Shown: positions 12,368 to 18,932 of the stretch, piece by piece | Layout: every line of letters starts with the position of its first letter | Numbering within the stretch: the first letter of the stretch is position 1 | Assembly (NCBI GenBank): GCA_036396755.1 | Contig: DASWKG010000086.1 | Span: 1 to 18,932 of the forward strand | DNA: 18,932 nt | Origin: DASWKG01 sp036396755 | GTDB taxonomy: Bacteria > Actinomycetota > UBA4738 > CALAEC01 | Reading direction: 5' to 3' | Notes under the pieces: model-generated | What the model saw: only the letters and a program-made list of their open reading frames with translations | The model's database searches: none | Told to the model about the DNA's origin: nothing | Position numbers and translations under genes: made by a program

Positions 12368-15300
12368 GTGTCGACGCGGGACGTCAAGCCGAAGGCGGGG
12401 CTCAGCTTCAAGCGCCACTTCACCAGCGAGGGGACGCATCCGTTCGACGAGGTGGAGTGGGAGACGCGCGACGCGCTCATCCCCAACCTCAAGGAGGGCG
12501 GCAACGCCTTCGAGCAGAAGGACGTGGAGTTCCCCAAGACCTGGTCGCAGAACGCGACGAACATCGTCGCGCAGAAGTACTTCCGCGGGACCCTCGGCAC
12601 CCCCCAGCGTGAGTCCTCGGTCCGCCAGCTGATCGGCCGCGTCGTCGACACCATCAAGGGCTGGGGCAAGAAGGACGGCTACTTCGCGTCCGACCGGGAC
12701 GCCGACGTCTTCTCCGACGAGCTCACCCACGTGCTCGTCCACCAGAAGGCCGCCTTCAACTCCCCCGTGTGGTTCAACGTGGGTGTCCCCGACGTGACGC
12801 CCCAGTGCAGCGCGTGCCAGCCGTATGACGCACTCGTCAGCACTCCCTCGGGGCTGATCCCGATCGGGAAGCTCGTCGAGGAGAACGCCATTGGCGCCAA
12901 GGTCTTCGATGCCGAGGGTGTCACGACCATCGTGGCGACGAAGGCGAACGGCCTGAAGGAGGTCCTGCGTATCCGCACGAAGGCCGGTCACCAGCTCGAT
13001 GTCACCGGCGACCACCTGGTGTGGCGAGCGAGCTCGTACGAGGGAGGAGCGTTCGTCCGGGCCGATCAGCTCCGGCCGGGGGATACGCTCGAGTGGCACC
13101 GCCGCTATGCCTACGGCGAGGGCGAGATCGATCCGCGCGACATGGCCGAGGCGGCGCTGGCCGGCTGGCTGCAGTCCGACGGTTTCGTCGGGCAGTACCG
13201 AGGGACCAACAGGTCCCTCACGATCGAGGCGATGACGGTCACGGGCGCCGAGCGCGCCTGGGTCACGTCCGCCCTGGATCAGGCCCTCCCCGACGTTCAC
13301 CGGCACGAGAGGAGCGTCGAAACGCAGGATCCGAGCCTCGACTGCCGGCGGCTCCGGCTCTACGGAGCCGCGCTGAGCCCCTTCGTCGAGCGGTGGGGGC
13401 TCCGCGCTCGCGGCCAGGACATGACCGTGCCCGAGGGTCTGTTCGCCGCGCCGCTGCCCGTCGTGCGGCAGTACCTGCGGAGCATCTTCCAGGCGGAGGG
13501 GTACGTCTCGGACCGCGGCCGCTCCGGCCGGGTCGGCATGGACATGATCTCCGAGGGGATCGTCAAGGGGACCCAGCAGCTGCTGGCGCGCTTCGGCATC
13601 TTCTCGCGCGTGCGCTTCAAGGGGGACAGGCGGCCCGACCGGAAGGGGTGCTGGTCGCTCTCCATCAACAACGTCGGCGATCAGTCGGCATTCGCCGAGG
13701 AGATCGGATTCATCGACCCACGCAAGGCGGAGAAGCTGGAGGGCATGCTGGGGAGGACCGGGAGGCGTTCGCTCGATCGGAAGAACCTCGAGATCGAGCT
13801 CATCGAGAAGCTCGGACCGATGGAGGTCTACGACATCCAGACGGAGAGCGGCGAGTACCTCTCCGGAAACCTCCGGGTCCACAACTGCTTCATCCTCGCC
13901 GTCGACGACAAGATGACCTCGATCCTCAACTGGTACGTCGAGGAGGGGACCATCTTCAAGGGCGGCTCGGGCTCGGGGATCAACCTCTCGACGCTCCGCT
14001 CCTCGAAGGAGCACCTCGCCGGCGGGGGCACGGCCTCCGGCCCGGTGTCGTTCATGCGCGGCGCCGACGCGTCCGCGGGCACGATCAAGAGCGGAGGCAA
14101 GACCCGGCGCGCGGCGAAGATGGTCATCCTCAACGTCGACCACCCCGACGTCGGGGAGTTCATCTGGTGCAAGGCCGTCGAGGAGCGGAAGGCCCGGGCG
14201 CTCCGCGACGCCGGGTTCGATATGGACCTCGACGGCAAGGACTCCCACTCGACGCAGTACCAGAACGCGAACAACTCGGTGCGCGTGACCGACGAGTTCA
14301 TGCAGGCCTACCTCGACGACCGCGACTGGAAGCTGAAGGCCGTCACCACCGGCGAGCCGGTCGAGACCGTGCGGGCTCGCGACCTCATGCGCGAGATCGC
14401 CGAGGCCGCGTGGGAGTGCGCCGATCCCGGCATGCAGTACGACACGATCATCAACGACTGGCACACCTGCCCGGCGTCGGGCCGCATCAACGCGAGCAAC
14501 CCTTGCTGTTTCGTCGGGGACGCCCTGGTCGAAACCGCGGATGGCTTGGTGTCCATGGAGGTTCTCGAGAAGACCGCGTCAGCTGGCCACGAACTCCCAC
14601 TCGCGAGGGCGGCCGACCCGGGGACCGGTCGAAGCTCGCTGCGGCGGATCCGTGCCGCGTGGGTGGCTGGCGAAACGAACCGGCTGATTCAGGTCTCCAC
14701 GACACTCGGCCTGGTTCTTCGGTGCACGCCGGAGCATCGATTCCTGACTGTGGACGGCGCTTATGTGGAGGCCCGTGACCTGGCTCCCGGAGTGGCACTC
14801 CATGCTGTCCGGGGGACGAAGCAGTTTGCTGATGAGGTCACTCTGGTCGAGTCGGTGACGCTCGACCACCCGGTGCCCGTGTACGACATCGAGGTGGATG
14901 GCCTCCACAACTTCGCCGTGACGTCGGACGGTCGGCAATTGGAGCATGCCGTGATCGTCCACAACAGCGAGTACATGCACCTCGACAACTCCGCGTGCAA
15001 CCTCGCGAGCCTCAACCTCATGAAGTTCGTCGACGCGGAGGGCAGGTTCGACGTCCCCGCGTTCCGGCACGCGGTCGAGGTCGTGTTCACGGCCCAGGAG
15101 ATCCTGGTGGGCAACTCGAGCTACCCCACCGAGAAGATCGACCGGAACGCGAAGGCCTTCCGCCAGCTCGGGCTGGGCTACGCGAACCTCGGCGCCCTCC
15201 TGATGGCGCGGGGGCTTCCCTACGACTCCGACGAGGGCCGGGCCTGGGCGGGTGCGATCACCGCGCTCATGACGGGCCACGCCTACGCCACCTCGGCGCG

Positions 15301-16597
15301 CATCGCCGAGCGCATGGGGCCGTTCTCGGGGTACGCGCCGAACCGCGACGCGATGCTCCGGGTGATGCGCAAGCACCGCGCCGCCGCCGACACGATCGAT
15401 GGCGACGACCTGCCGGAGGCCCTCCTGACCTCGGCGAGGCACGCCTGGGACGAGGCGATCGCGCTCGGCGAGGAGCACGGCTACCGCAACGCGCAGGCGT
15501 CGGTCTTGGCGCCAACCGGCACCATCGGCCTGATGATGGATTGCGACACCACCGGCGTGGAGCCCGACCTCGCCCTGGTCAAGACCAAGAAGCTGGTCGG
15601 CGGCGGCACGATGCAGATCGTGAACCAGACGGTGCCACGCGCGCTCGAGAAGCTCGGCTACCCCGACGAGATGCAGCGCGACATCGTCGGGTACATCGCC
15701 GAGCACAACTCGGTCGTCGGCGCCCCGCACATGAAGGAGGACCACCACGCGGTCTTCGACACCGCGATGGGCGCCGAGACGATCCACTACATGGGGCACG
15801 TGAAGATGCTGGCGGCCGTCCAGCCGTTCATCTCGGGCTCGATCTCCAAGACCATCAACATGCCCGAGGACGTGACGGTCGAGGACGTCGAGAACCTGCT
15901 CGTCGAGGGGTGGCGGCTCGGCCTCAAGGCCGTGGCCGTCTACCGCGACAACTGCAAGGTGGCCCAGCCGCTGTCGGCCGACAAGAAGGCGAAGGCCGTG
16001 ACGGCGGTCCACGGCGGCCCGGTGCGCCGGCGCCTCCCCGCCACGCGACCCGCCCACACGTTCTCGTTCTCGGTGGGTGACGCCGACGGCTACATCACCG
16101 CGGGGGAGTACCCCGACGATGGCATCGGCGAGATCTTCCTCAAGGTGGCAAAGCAGGGGTCCACCCTCGCCGGCATCATGGACGCGTTCGCGATCTCGGT
16201 CTCGCTCGGCCTGCAGTACGGCGTGCCGCTCGAGGCGTACGTCCAGAAGTTCACGAACATGCGCTTCGAGCCGTCGGGCATCACGAGCGACCCCGACATC
16301 CGGTTCGCGGCGAGCCTCGTCGACTACATCTTCCGGCGTCTGGCGCTCGAGTACCTTCCGCCGGAGGTTCGCAAAGGCCTCGGCGTACAGTCGGTCGAGG
16401 AACGCAAGGAGTCGAACGAGCACGGCTACGCGCCGGAGACGACCATCCCGCTGACCCCGGTGCCGACCGAGGAGCCCACCGAGCCGGTCGCCCGGTTGAA
16501 GGACGCGCCGCTCTGCTTCTCGTGCGGCTCCCGGATGCAGCCGGCGGGCTCGTGCTACGTCTGCGGCACCTGCGGCGCCACCAGCGGCTGCTCGTAA
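12368..16597 (+). CDS. nrdJ: Class II (B12-dependent) ribonucleotide reductase with two inteins
   Basis: Reduces ribonucleotides to deoxyribonucleotides using adenosylcobalamin, with no separate radical subunit. The precursor is 1409 residues; removing inteins of 357 and 153 leaves about 899, close to family size. Extein landmarks are the N-terminal active-site cysteine in QCSA|CFILAVDD, GGSGSGINLSTLRSS, the thiyl-radical motif NPC|SEY (the NxCxE motif), its redox partner in DNSACNLASLNL, LAPTGTIG and ISKTINMPEDV. A C-terminal zinc ribbon/redox tail reads CFSCGSRM … CGTCGATSGCS. The two bars mark intein insertions. The GTG start at 12368 follows AAAAGGGGGG at 12351–12360 with seven-base spacing. 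Control is probably by NrdR through the boxes upstream; no B12 riboswitch was recognised in the 173-base gap. Active enzyme requires both splicing reactions. Confidence 0.97.
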   Translation: MSTRDVKPKAGLSFKRHFTSEGTHPFDEVEWETRDALIPNLKEGGNAFEQKDVEFPKTWSQNATNIVAQKYFRGTLGTPQRESSVRQLIGRVVDTIKGWGKKDGYFASDRDADVFSDELTHVLVHQKAAFNSPVWFNVGVPDVTPQCSACQPYDALVSTPSGLIPIGKLVEENAIGAKVFDAEGVTTIVATKANGLKEVLRIRTKAGHQLDVTGDHLVWRASSYEGGAFVRADQLRPGDTLEWHRRYAYGEGEIDPRDMAEAALAGWLQSDGFVGQYRGTNRSLTIEAMTVTGAERAWVTSALDQALPDVHRHERSVETQDPSLDCRRLRLYGAALSPFVERWGLRARGQDMTVPEGLFAAPLPVVRQYLRSIFQAEGYVSDRGRSGRVGMDMISEGIVKGTQQLLARFGIFSRVRFKGDRRPDRKGCWSLSINNVGDQSAFAEEIGFIDPRKAEKLEGMLGRTGRRSLDRKNLEIELIEKLGPMEVYDIQTESGEYLSGNLRVHNCFILAVDDKMTSILNWYVEEGTIFKGGSGSGINLSTLRSSKEHLAGGGTASGPVSFMRGADASAGTIKSGGKTRRAAKMVILNVDHPDVGEFIWCKAVEERKARALRDAGFDMDLDGKDSHSTQYQNANNSVRVTDEFMQAYLDDRDWKLKAVTTGEPVETVRARDLMREIAEAAWECADPGMQYDTIINDWHTCPASGRINASNPCCFVGDALVETADGLVSMEVLEKTASAGHELPLARAADPGTGRSSLRRIRAAWVAGETNRLIQVSTTLGLVLRCTPEHRFLTVDGAYVEARDLAPGVALHAVRGTKQFADEVTLVESVTLDHPVPVYDIEVDGLHNFAVTSDGRQLEHAVIVHNSEYMHLDNSACNLASLNLMKFVDAEGRFDVPAFRHAVEVVFTAQEILVGNSSYPTEKIDRNAKAFRQLGLGYANLGALLMARGLPYDSDEGRAWAGAITALMTGHAYATSARIAERMGPFSGYAPNRDAMLRVMRKHRAAADTIDGDDLPEALLTSARHAWDEAIALGEEHGYRNAQASVLAPTGTIGLMMDCDTTGVEPDLALVKTKKLVGGGTMQIVNQTVPRALEKLGYPDEMQRDIVGYIAEHNSVVGAPHMKEDHHAVFDTAMGAETIHYMGHVKMLAAVQPFISGSISKTINMPEDVTVEDVENLLVEGWRLGLKAVAVYRDNCKVAQPLSADKKAKAVTAVHGGPVRRRLPATRPAHTFSFSVGDADGYITAGEYPDDGIGEIFLKVAKQGSTLAGIMDAFAISVSLGLQYGVPLEAYVQKFTNMRFEPSGITSDPDIRFAASLVDYIFRRLALEYLPPEVRKGLGVQSVEERKESNEHGYAPETTIPLTPVPTEEPTEPVARLKDAPLCFSCGSRMQPAGSCYVCGTCGATSGCS
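12815..13885 (+). other. NrdJ intein 1, with LAGLIDADG homing endonuclease
   Basis: A 357-residue intein at precursor residues 150–506. Block A begins CQPYDALVSTPSGLIPIGKL with nucleophile Cys150. Block B is GHQLDVTGDHLVW with its TxxH. The endonuclease helices are LAGWLQSDG (13157–13183) and LRSIFQAEG (13475–13501), both keeping an acidic residue. Block F is VYDIQTESGEY and block G ends VHN. The +1 residue is Cys507, which is the conserved catalytic cysteine of NrdJ. Excision restores QCSACFILAVDD. All splicing residues are present, so it should be active. Confidence 0.95.
14507..14965 (+). other. NrdJ intein 2, mini-intein without endonuclease
   Basis: A 153-residue intein at precursor residues 714–866. 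It starts CFVGDALVETADGLVSMEVL with nucleophile Cys714. Block B is LRCTPEHRFLT with TxxH. Block F is VYDIEVDGLHNFAV and it ends AVIVHN. The +1 residue is Ser867. No LAGLIDADG or HNH motif fits between blocks B and F. Excision restores SNPCSEY, the thiyl-radical motif. Base composition looks less GC-biased than the exteins (for example 14690–14950). Confidence 0.95.
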
Positions 16598-16606
16598 CGG
16601 TTCCGA

Positions 16607-16634
16607 GGGGCGCCCTCCGGCAGGGGGGCGCCCC
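16607..16634. terminator. Hairpin terminator between nrdJ and the convergent gene
   Basis: GGGGCGCCC (16607–16615) pairs perfectly with GGGCGCCCC (16626–16634) over a 10-base loop. It lies between the nrdJ stop (16597) and the stop of the convergent gene (16637). There is no T-run, so it may act as a weak or bidirectional terminator. Confidence 0.6.
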
Positions 16635-16636
16635 GC

Positions 16637-17602
16637 TCACTCCTCCGGGACGGTGACGTCCACGCCCTCGTCCGCGAGCTGGGCGAGCAGGATCCGGATG
16701 CTCCCCGCCTGCGTCTCGAGCGAGGCGATGCGGTCCTCGAGCCCTGCCTCGCGCGCCGCGGTCGGCGCCTGGCTCGCGGCCGACTCGTAGGTCTCGATCT
16801 GCTCGCGGATCCCGGTGACCAGCGCGGTCACCACCTGCTGGACGTCGGTCTGCGCCGCCCGCTCCAGCTCGTCGATGTCGGCGCGGATGCGCCCCGCGAT
16901 CGCGAGGAGCGAGGCGTGCACGCCGGCCATCTCGTCGGTGGGCGAGAGCGCCTGTGTGTCGGCGGTGAGCTGCTCGGCGATCGGCCGCGCGGCCGCGGCC
17001 ACCTGGGTCGCCTCGGCCGGCGAGCGCGGCACGACCAGCGCCGCGCGGAGGTTGTCGAGCGACGGCACGACCGCGGCCACGTCGCCGAGGAAGCCGGCTG
17101 CCGCCTCCATATCGCCGATGAGCTCCTGGGACTCGGTGTAGAACACGATGATCTCGCTCCGGGCCTCCCTGGCGAGCCGGATGGGCGAGCGGTCGGAGAT
17201 GACGGGAAGCGAGGTCACCGTTCGTTCCTCGAGCGCGATCCGAGCCTCGGTGATGCTCGACCGCGCGCGGTCGGTGACGTCGAGCAGCGCGGTCGCCGCG
17301 TCCAGCTCGCCGGCCTCCGGGAACGCGTCCACCGCCGCGCGGTGCGCCGCGAGCGCCTCCACGTAGTCGGCGGAGGTGGGCTCCATCACCGACCCGGCGG
17401 CCCGAACCGGGTACCAGATCAGCGCGGCGTAGCCCCCCGCCACGAGCAGGGCCACGATCACCAGCGCGAGCGTGACCCTCGGCGCCCACCGGCGACGCCT
17501 CCGCTCCCGCCTGCGGCCGCGCGCGGCGCGCTGGGGGTGTCCCTCGGGGCAGACGCCGGCCCGGAGGGGGCGTCCGCATCGGGTGCACGTACCGGTGGCC
17601 AC
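16637..17602 (-). CDS. Zinc-ribbon, single-pass membrane protein of unknown function
   Basis: I do not recognise the family. The 321-residue product starts with a short zinc-ribbon-like motif, CTRCGRPLRAGVCPEGH (C-x2-C…C-x3-H). A strongly basic stretch (RRRERRRRRW) follows, then one membrane helix (about residues 43–64, VTLALVIVALLVAGGYAALIWY). The remaining about 255 residues are Ala/Glu-rich and helical, without a catalytic motif. The basic stretch before the helix suggests an N-in topology, with the ribbon in the cytoplasm and the helical part outside. GTG 17602 is chosen because a -10 element lies six bases upstream and the ribbon begins straight after it. An ATG at 17692 would place the N-terminus in the neighbouring insertion sequence. 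The C-terminal part could be a coiled coil in an envelope protein; this is a guess. Confidence 0.8.
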   Translation of the reverse strand: MATGTCTRCGRPLRAGVCPEGHPQRAARGRRRERRRRRWAPRVTLALVIVALLVAGGYAALIWYPVRAAGSVMEPTSADYVEALAAHRAAVDAFPEAGELDAATALLDVTDRARSSITEARIALEERTVTSLPVISDRSPIRLAREARSEIIVFYTESQELIGDMEAAAGFLGDVAAVVPSLDNLRAALVVPRSPAEATQVAAAARPIAEQLTADTQALSPTDEMAGVHASLLAIAGRIRADIDELERAAQTDVQQVVTALVTGIREQIETYESAASQAPTAAREAGLEDRIASLETQAGSIRILLAQLADEGVDVTVPEE

Positions 17603-17608
17603 GGCCCG

Positions 17609-17637
17609 ACGATAGGTGAGGCGCACCGGGTGGTCAA
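17609..17637 (-). promoter_or_regulatory. Leaderless promoter of the zinc-ribbon membrane protein
   Basis: On the minus strand TTGACC (17632–17637), exactly 17 bases, then TATCGT (17609–17614). Six bases later comes the GTG start at 17600–17602. The transcript would start at the GTG with no leader. This is the same geometry as the LysM gene promoter at 10567–10595. Confidence 0.7.
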
Positions 17638-17649
17638 AAGGAGGCGGCG

Positions 17650-18932
17650 TGTTTGTTCCGGGGAGATGCGTGACACCCCGTACCGGACACATTAGTTACT
17701 CCTGCACAAGCCTGGGCCTCCTTCCGATGAGTTTGGGGTCCGGGATTGGCTGGTACCTGCGGGTGGGGTCGAGAATCAGCGAGCGGATGAGCCTGTCGCC
17801 GAAGTAGATCTGGGTCTGGCCCGCGACCTCCACCACCCGGACCCGCCGCTCTGCCCAGCGCACGCCGAGTCCGATGACCTTCGTCCGGTAGGTGATCGCT
17901 CCGGTCCTGGTGACCGAACGGACGACGGCGTCGGCCGGGTAGGTGGGTTCCTCGTCCAGCGGCTCCTCGAGCTCGAAGACCTGCGGCGAGGGGAGGAATC
18001 GCTCGGCGGGAGTCGCGTCGTCAGGGAGCCCCTGGTGGGGCCGCTCGCGGTTGTAGTGCTCGCGGAAGGCATCGAGCAGCTCCTGTAAGTGGGCGGCATC
18101 CCGCGCCGGCCCATGGTCGTAGAGGAACTCCCTGAGCGTGCGGTGCATCCGTTCCACCTTGCCCTGGGTCTGCGGATGCGCTGGACGCCCGTGGATCAGG
18201 GTGGGCCCCGCCTTGCGGACGCGTCGCTCGAACTCAACCACCAGGTTGTAGCGCCGCCCCGTGAACGACAGGTGGTTGTCGGAGAGCACCTGGCGAGGAA
18301 GCCCATAGCGCTCCGCTGCCTGCGAGAACGCCTCCCAGGCAGCCTCGCAGGTGGCCGTGGGGGAGACGACGGAGGCCAGCAGGTAGCGGGCGCAGTCGCC
18401 CAAGACGTTCTCCACGGTCATGACCGCGCCGGTGGCAAGGGGCACATCGATCGCATCCATCTGCCACAGGTCGTTGGGCACCGCCCGCTCGAAGCGCTTC
18501 GTGGCCTTGGGCCGCTTCCTCGGCTGAGGGGCCACCAAGCTGTTTCGGACGAGCGCCCGGTGGATCGTCGAGATCGCCGGCGGGTCGATCCCTGCGCGGC
18601 GGAGGTAGTTGCGGATCGTCCGCGCCCCCCACCGGGGATGCTCCTTGCGCATCCGGCAGATCCGGTCCTCGAGGTCCGGCTCGATCTGCCGGCGGGAGTT
18701 GAACGGGCGGCGAGAGAGGTCCTCGAGGCCGTCTTCGCCCCAGTGCTCGTAGCGCTTCTTCCACCGGTAGAAGGTCTGCCGGGAGATCTCCCAGCGCTCC
18801 AGGGTCTCCCGGACCGTGCACCCAAGCCTTTCCGGCTCGGTCACCACGTCGAGCCTGAGCTCGGCCATACTCTTCCCCCTGAGGGCCATCCCCACCTCCA
18901 CCTTTGCCGGTTGGAGCCAAGGGTGGCCCTCT
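17650..18932 (-). mobile_element. IS481-type insertion sequence, one end outside the window
   Basis: One transposase gene fills most of this stretch. The end downstream of the transposase is placed at about 17650, where the plus strand reads TGTTTGTTCCGGGGAGATG, because IS481 elements typically begin with TGT and a C/G-rich terminal repeat. The other terminal repeat is not within the window or could not be recognised, so the exact ends and any target-site duplication cannot be fixed. Confidence 0.7.
17696..18889 (-). CDS. IS481-family DDE transposase
   Basis: Catalyses cut-and-paste or copy-out movement of the element. The 397-residue product has an N-terminal helix-turn-helix (LGCTVRETLERWEISRQTFYRWKKRYEHWG) and a second DNA-binding region (RICRMRKEHPRWGARTIRNYL). 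An rve-type integrase core follows, with D145 in WQMDAIDVPL, D204 in LSDNHLSF and E246 in GKVERMHRTLREF. HYNRERPHQGL is the family hallmark. The C-terminal part (from about 300) is a usual extension. ATG 18889 has GGAGG five bases upstream; ATG 18868 with AGGGGGA is an alternative. The frame is complete and all three catalytic acids are intact, so it could be active. Confidence 0.93.
   Translation of the reverse strand: MALRGKSMAELRLDVVTEPERLGCTVRETLERWEISRQTFYRWKKRYEHWGEDGLEDLSRRPFNSRRQIEPDLEDRICRMRKEHPRWGARTIRNYLRRAGIDPPAISTIHRALVRNSLVAPQPRKRPKATKRFERAVPNDLWQMDAIDVPLATGAVMTVENVLGDCARYLLASVVSPTATCEAAWEAFSQAAERYGLPRQVLSDNHLSFTGRRYNLVVEFERRVRKAGPTLIHGRPAHPQTQGKVERMHRTLREFLYDHGPARDAAHLQELLDAFREHYNRERPHQGLPDDATPAERFLPSPQVFELEEPLDEEPTYPADAVVRSVTRTGAITYRTKVIGLGVRWAERRVRVVEVAGQTQIYFGDRLIRSLILDPTRRYQPIPDPKLIGRRPRLVQE

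Noticed and set aside
12281..14464. Long minus-strand open frame (727 codons) opposite nrdJ
   Set aside because: It runs across extein and intein 1 alike and has no recognisable motifs. It is a GC-driven shadow of nrdJ.
1..18932. CRISPR array, tRNA or rRNA genes
   Set aside because: No regularly spaced repeats, cloverleaf-forming stretch or rRNA-like sequence was seen on either strand.

Overview
The window is about 18.9 kb of GC-rich DNA (clearly well above 60% by eye). Its gene order is recA–recX … miaB–miaA–dapF … hflX, lexA, nrdR–nrdJ, which is the order known from actinobacterial chromosomes. Ribonuclease Y (rny) lies inside the cluster and a dapL-type aminotransferase follows dapF. GTG/TTG starts are frequent and two genes appear to be leaderless. 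I infer a deep-branching or uncultured Actinomycetota chromosome rather than a Streptomyces or Mycobacterium relative; no rRNA is present to settle this.

Layout, left to right. (1) The 3' part of recA, interrupted by an intein whose N-terminus lies outside the window, is followed by recX and a six-helix membrane protein of unknown function. (2) After a 234-base gap with a candidate promoter and a strong terminator-like hairpin comes a tightly packed plus-strand run: rny, miaB, miaA, dapF, dapL-like and hflX. Most neighbours touch or overlap by 1–4 bases. (3) lexA (minus) and a small secreted LysM protein (plus) diverge from a 100-base regulatory region. That region holds three LexA boxes placed over the promoters; this is the arrangement of Bacillus lexA/yneA and Mycobacterium lexA/Rv2719c. 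(4) An MgtC-family gene (minus) is followed by nrdR and nrdJ (plus). Paired NrdR-box-like sites lie before both nrdR and nrdJ. nrdJ carries two inteins, each inserted directly beside a catalytic cysteine of the reductase. (5) Beyond a hairpin terminator is a convergent gene for a zinc-ribbon/single-helix protein of unknown function. It has a well-formed leaderless promoter. (6) The right edge is an IS481-type insertion sequence whose far end is outside the window.

The genes share a theme of DNA damage and nucleotide supply. RecA, RecX, LexA and the LysM division suppressor form the SOS circuit. NrdR and NrdJ control and make deoxyribonucleotides. MiaA and MiaB modify A37 of tRNAs, HflX rescues ribosomes and Rny turns over mRNA. 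DapL and DapF make meso-diaminopimelate for peptidoglycan and lysine.

The most notable content is three inteins in two essential DNA-metabolism proteins, two of them next to redox-active cysteines of NrdJ; the compact SOS control region; and the terminator-like hairpin just before rny. I found no clear evidence of a wholly new defence or mobile system.
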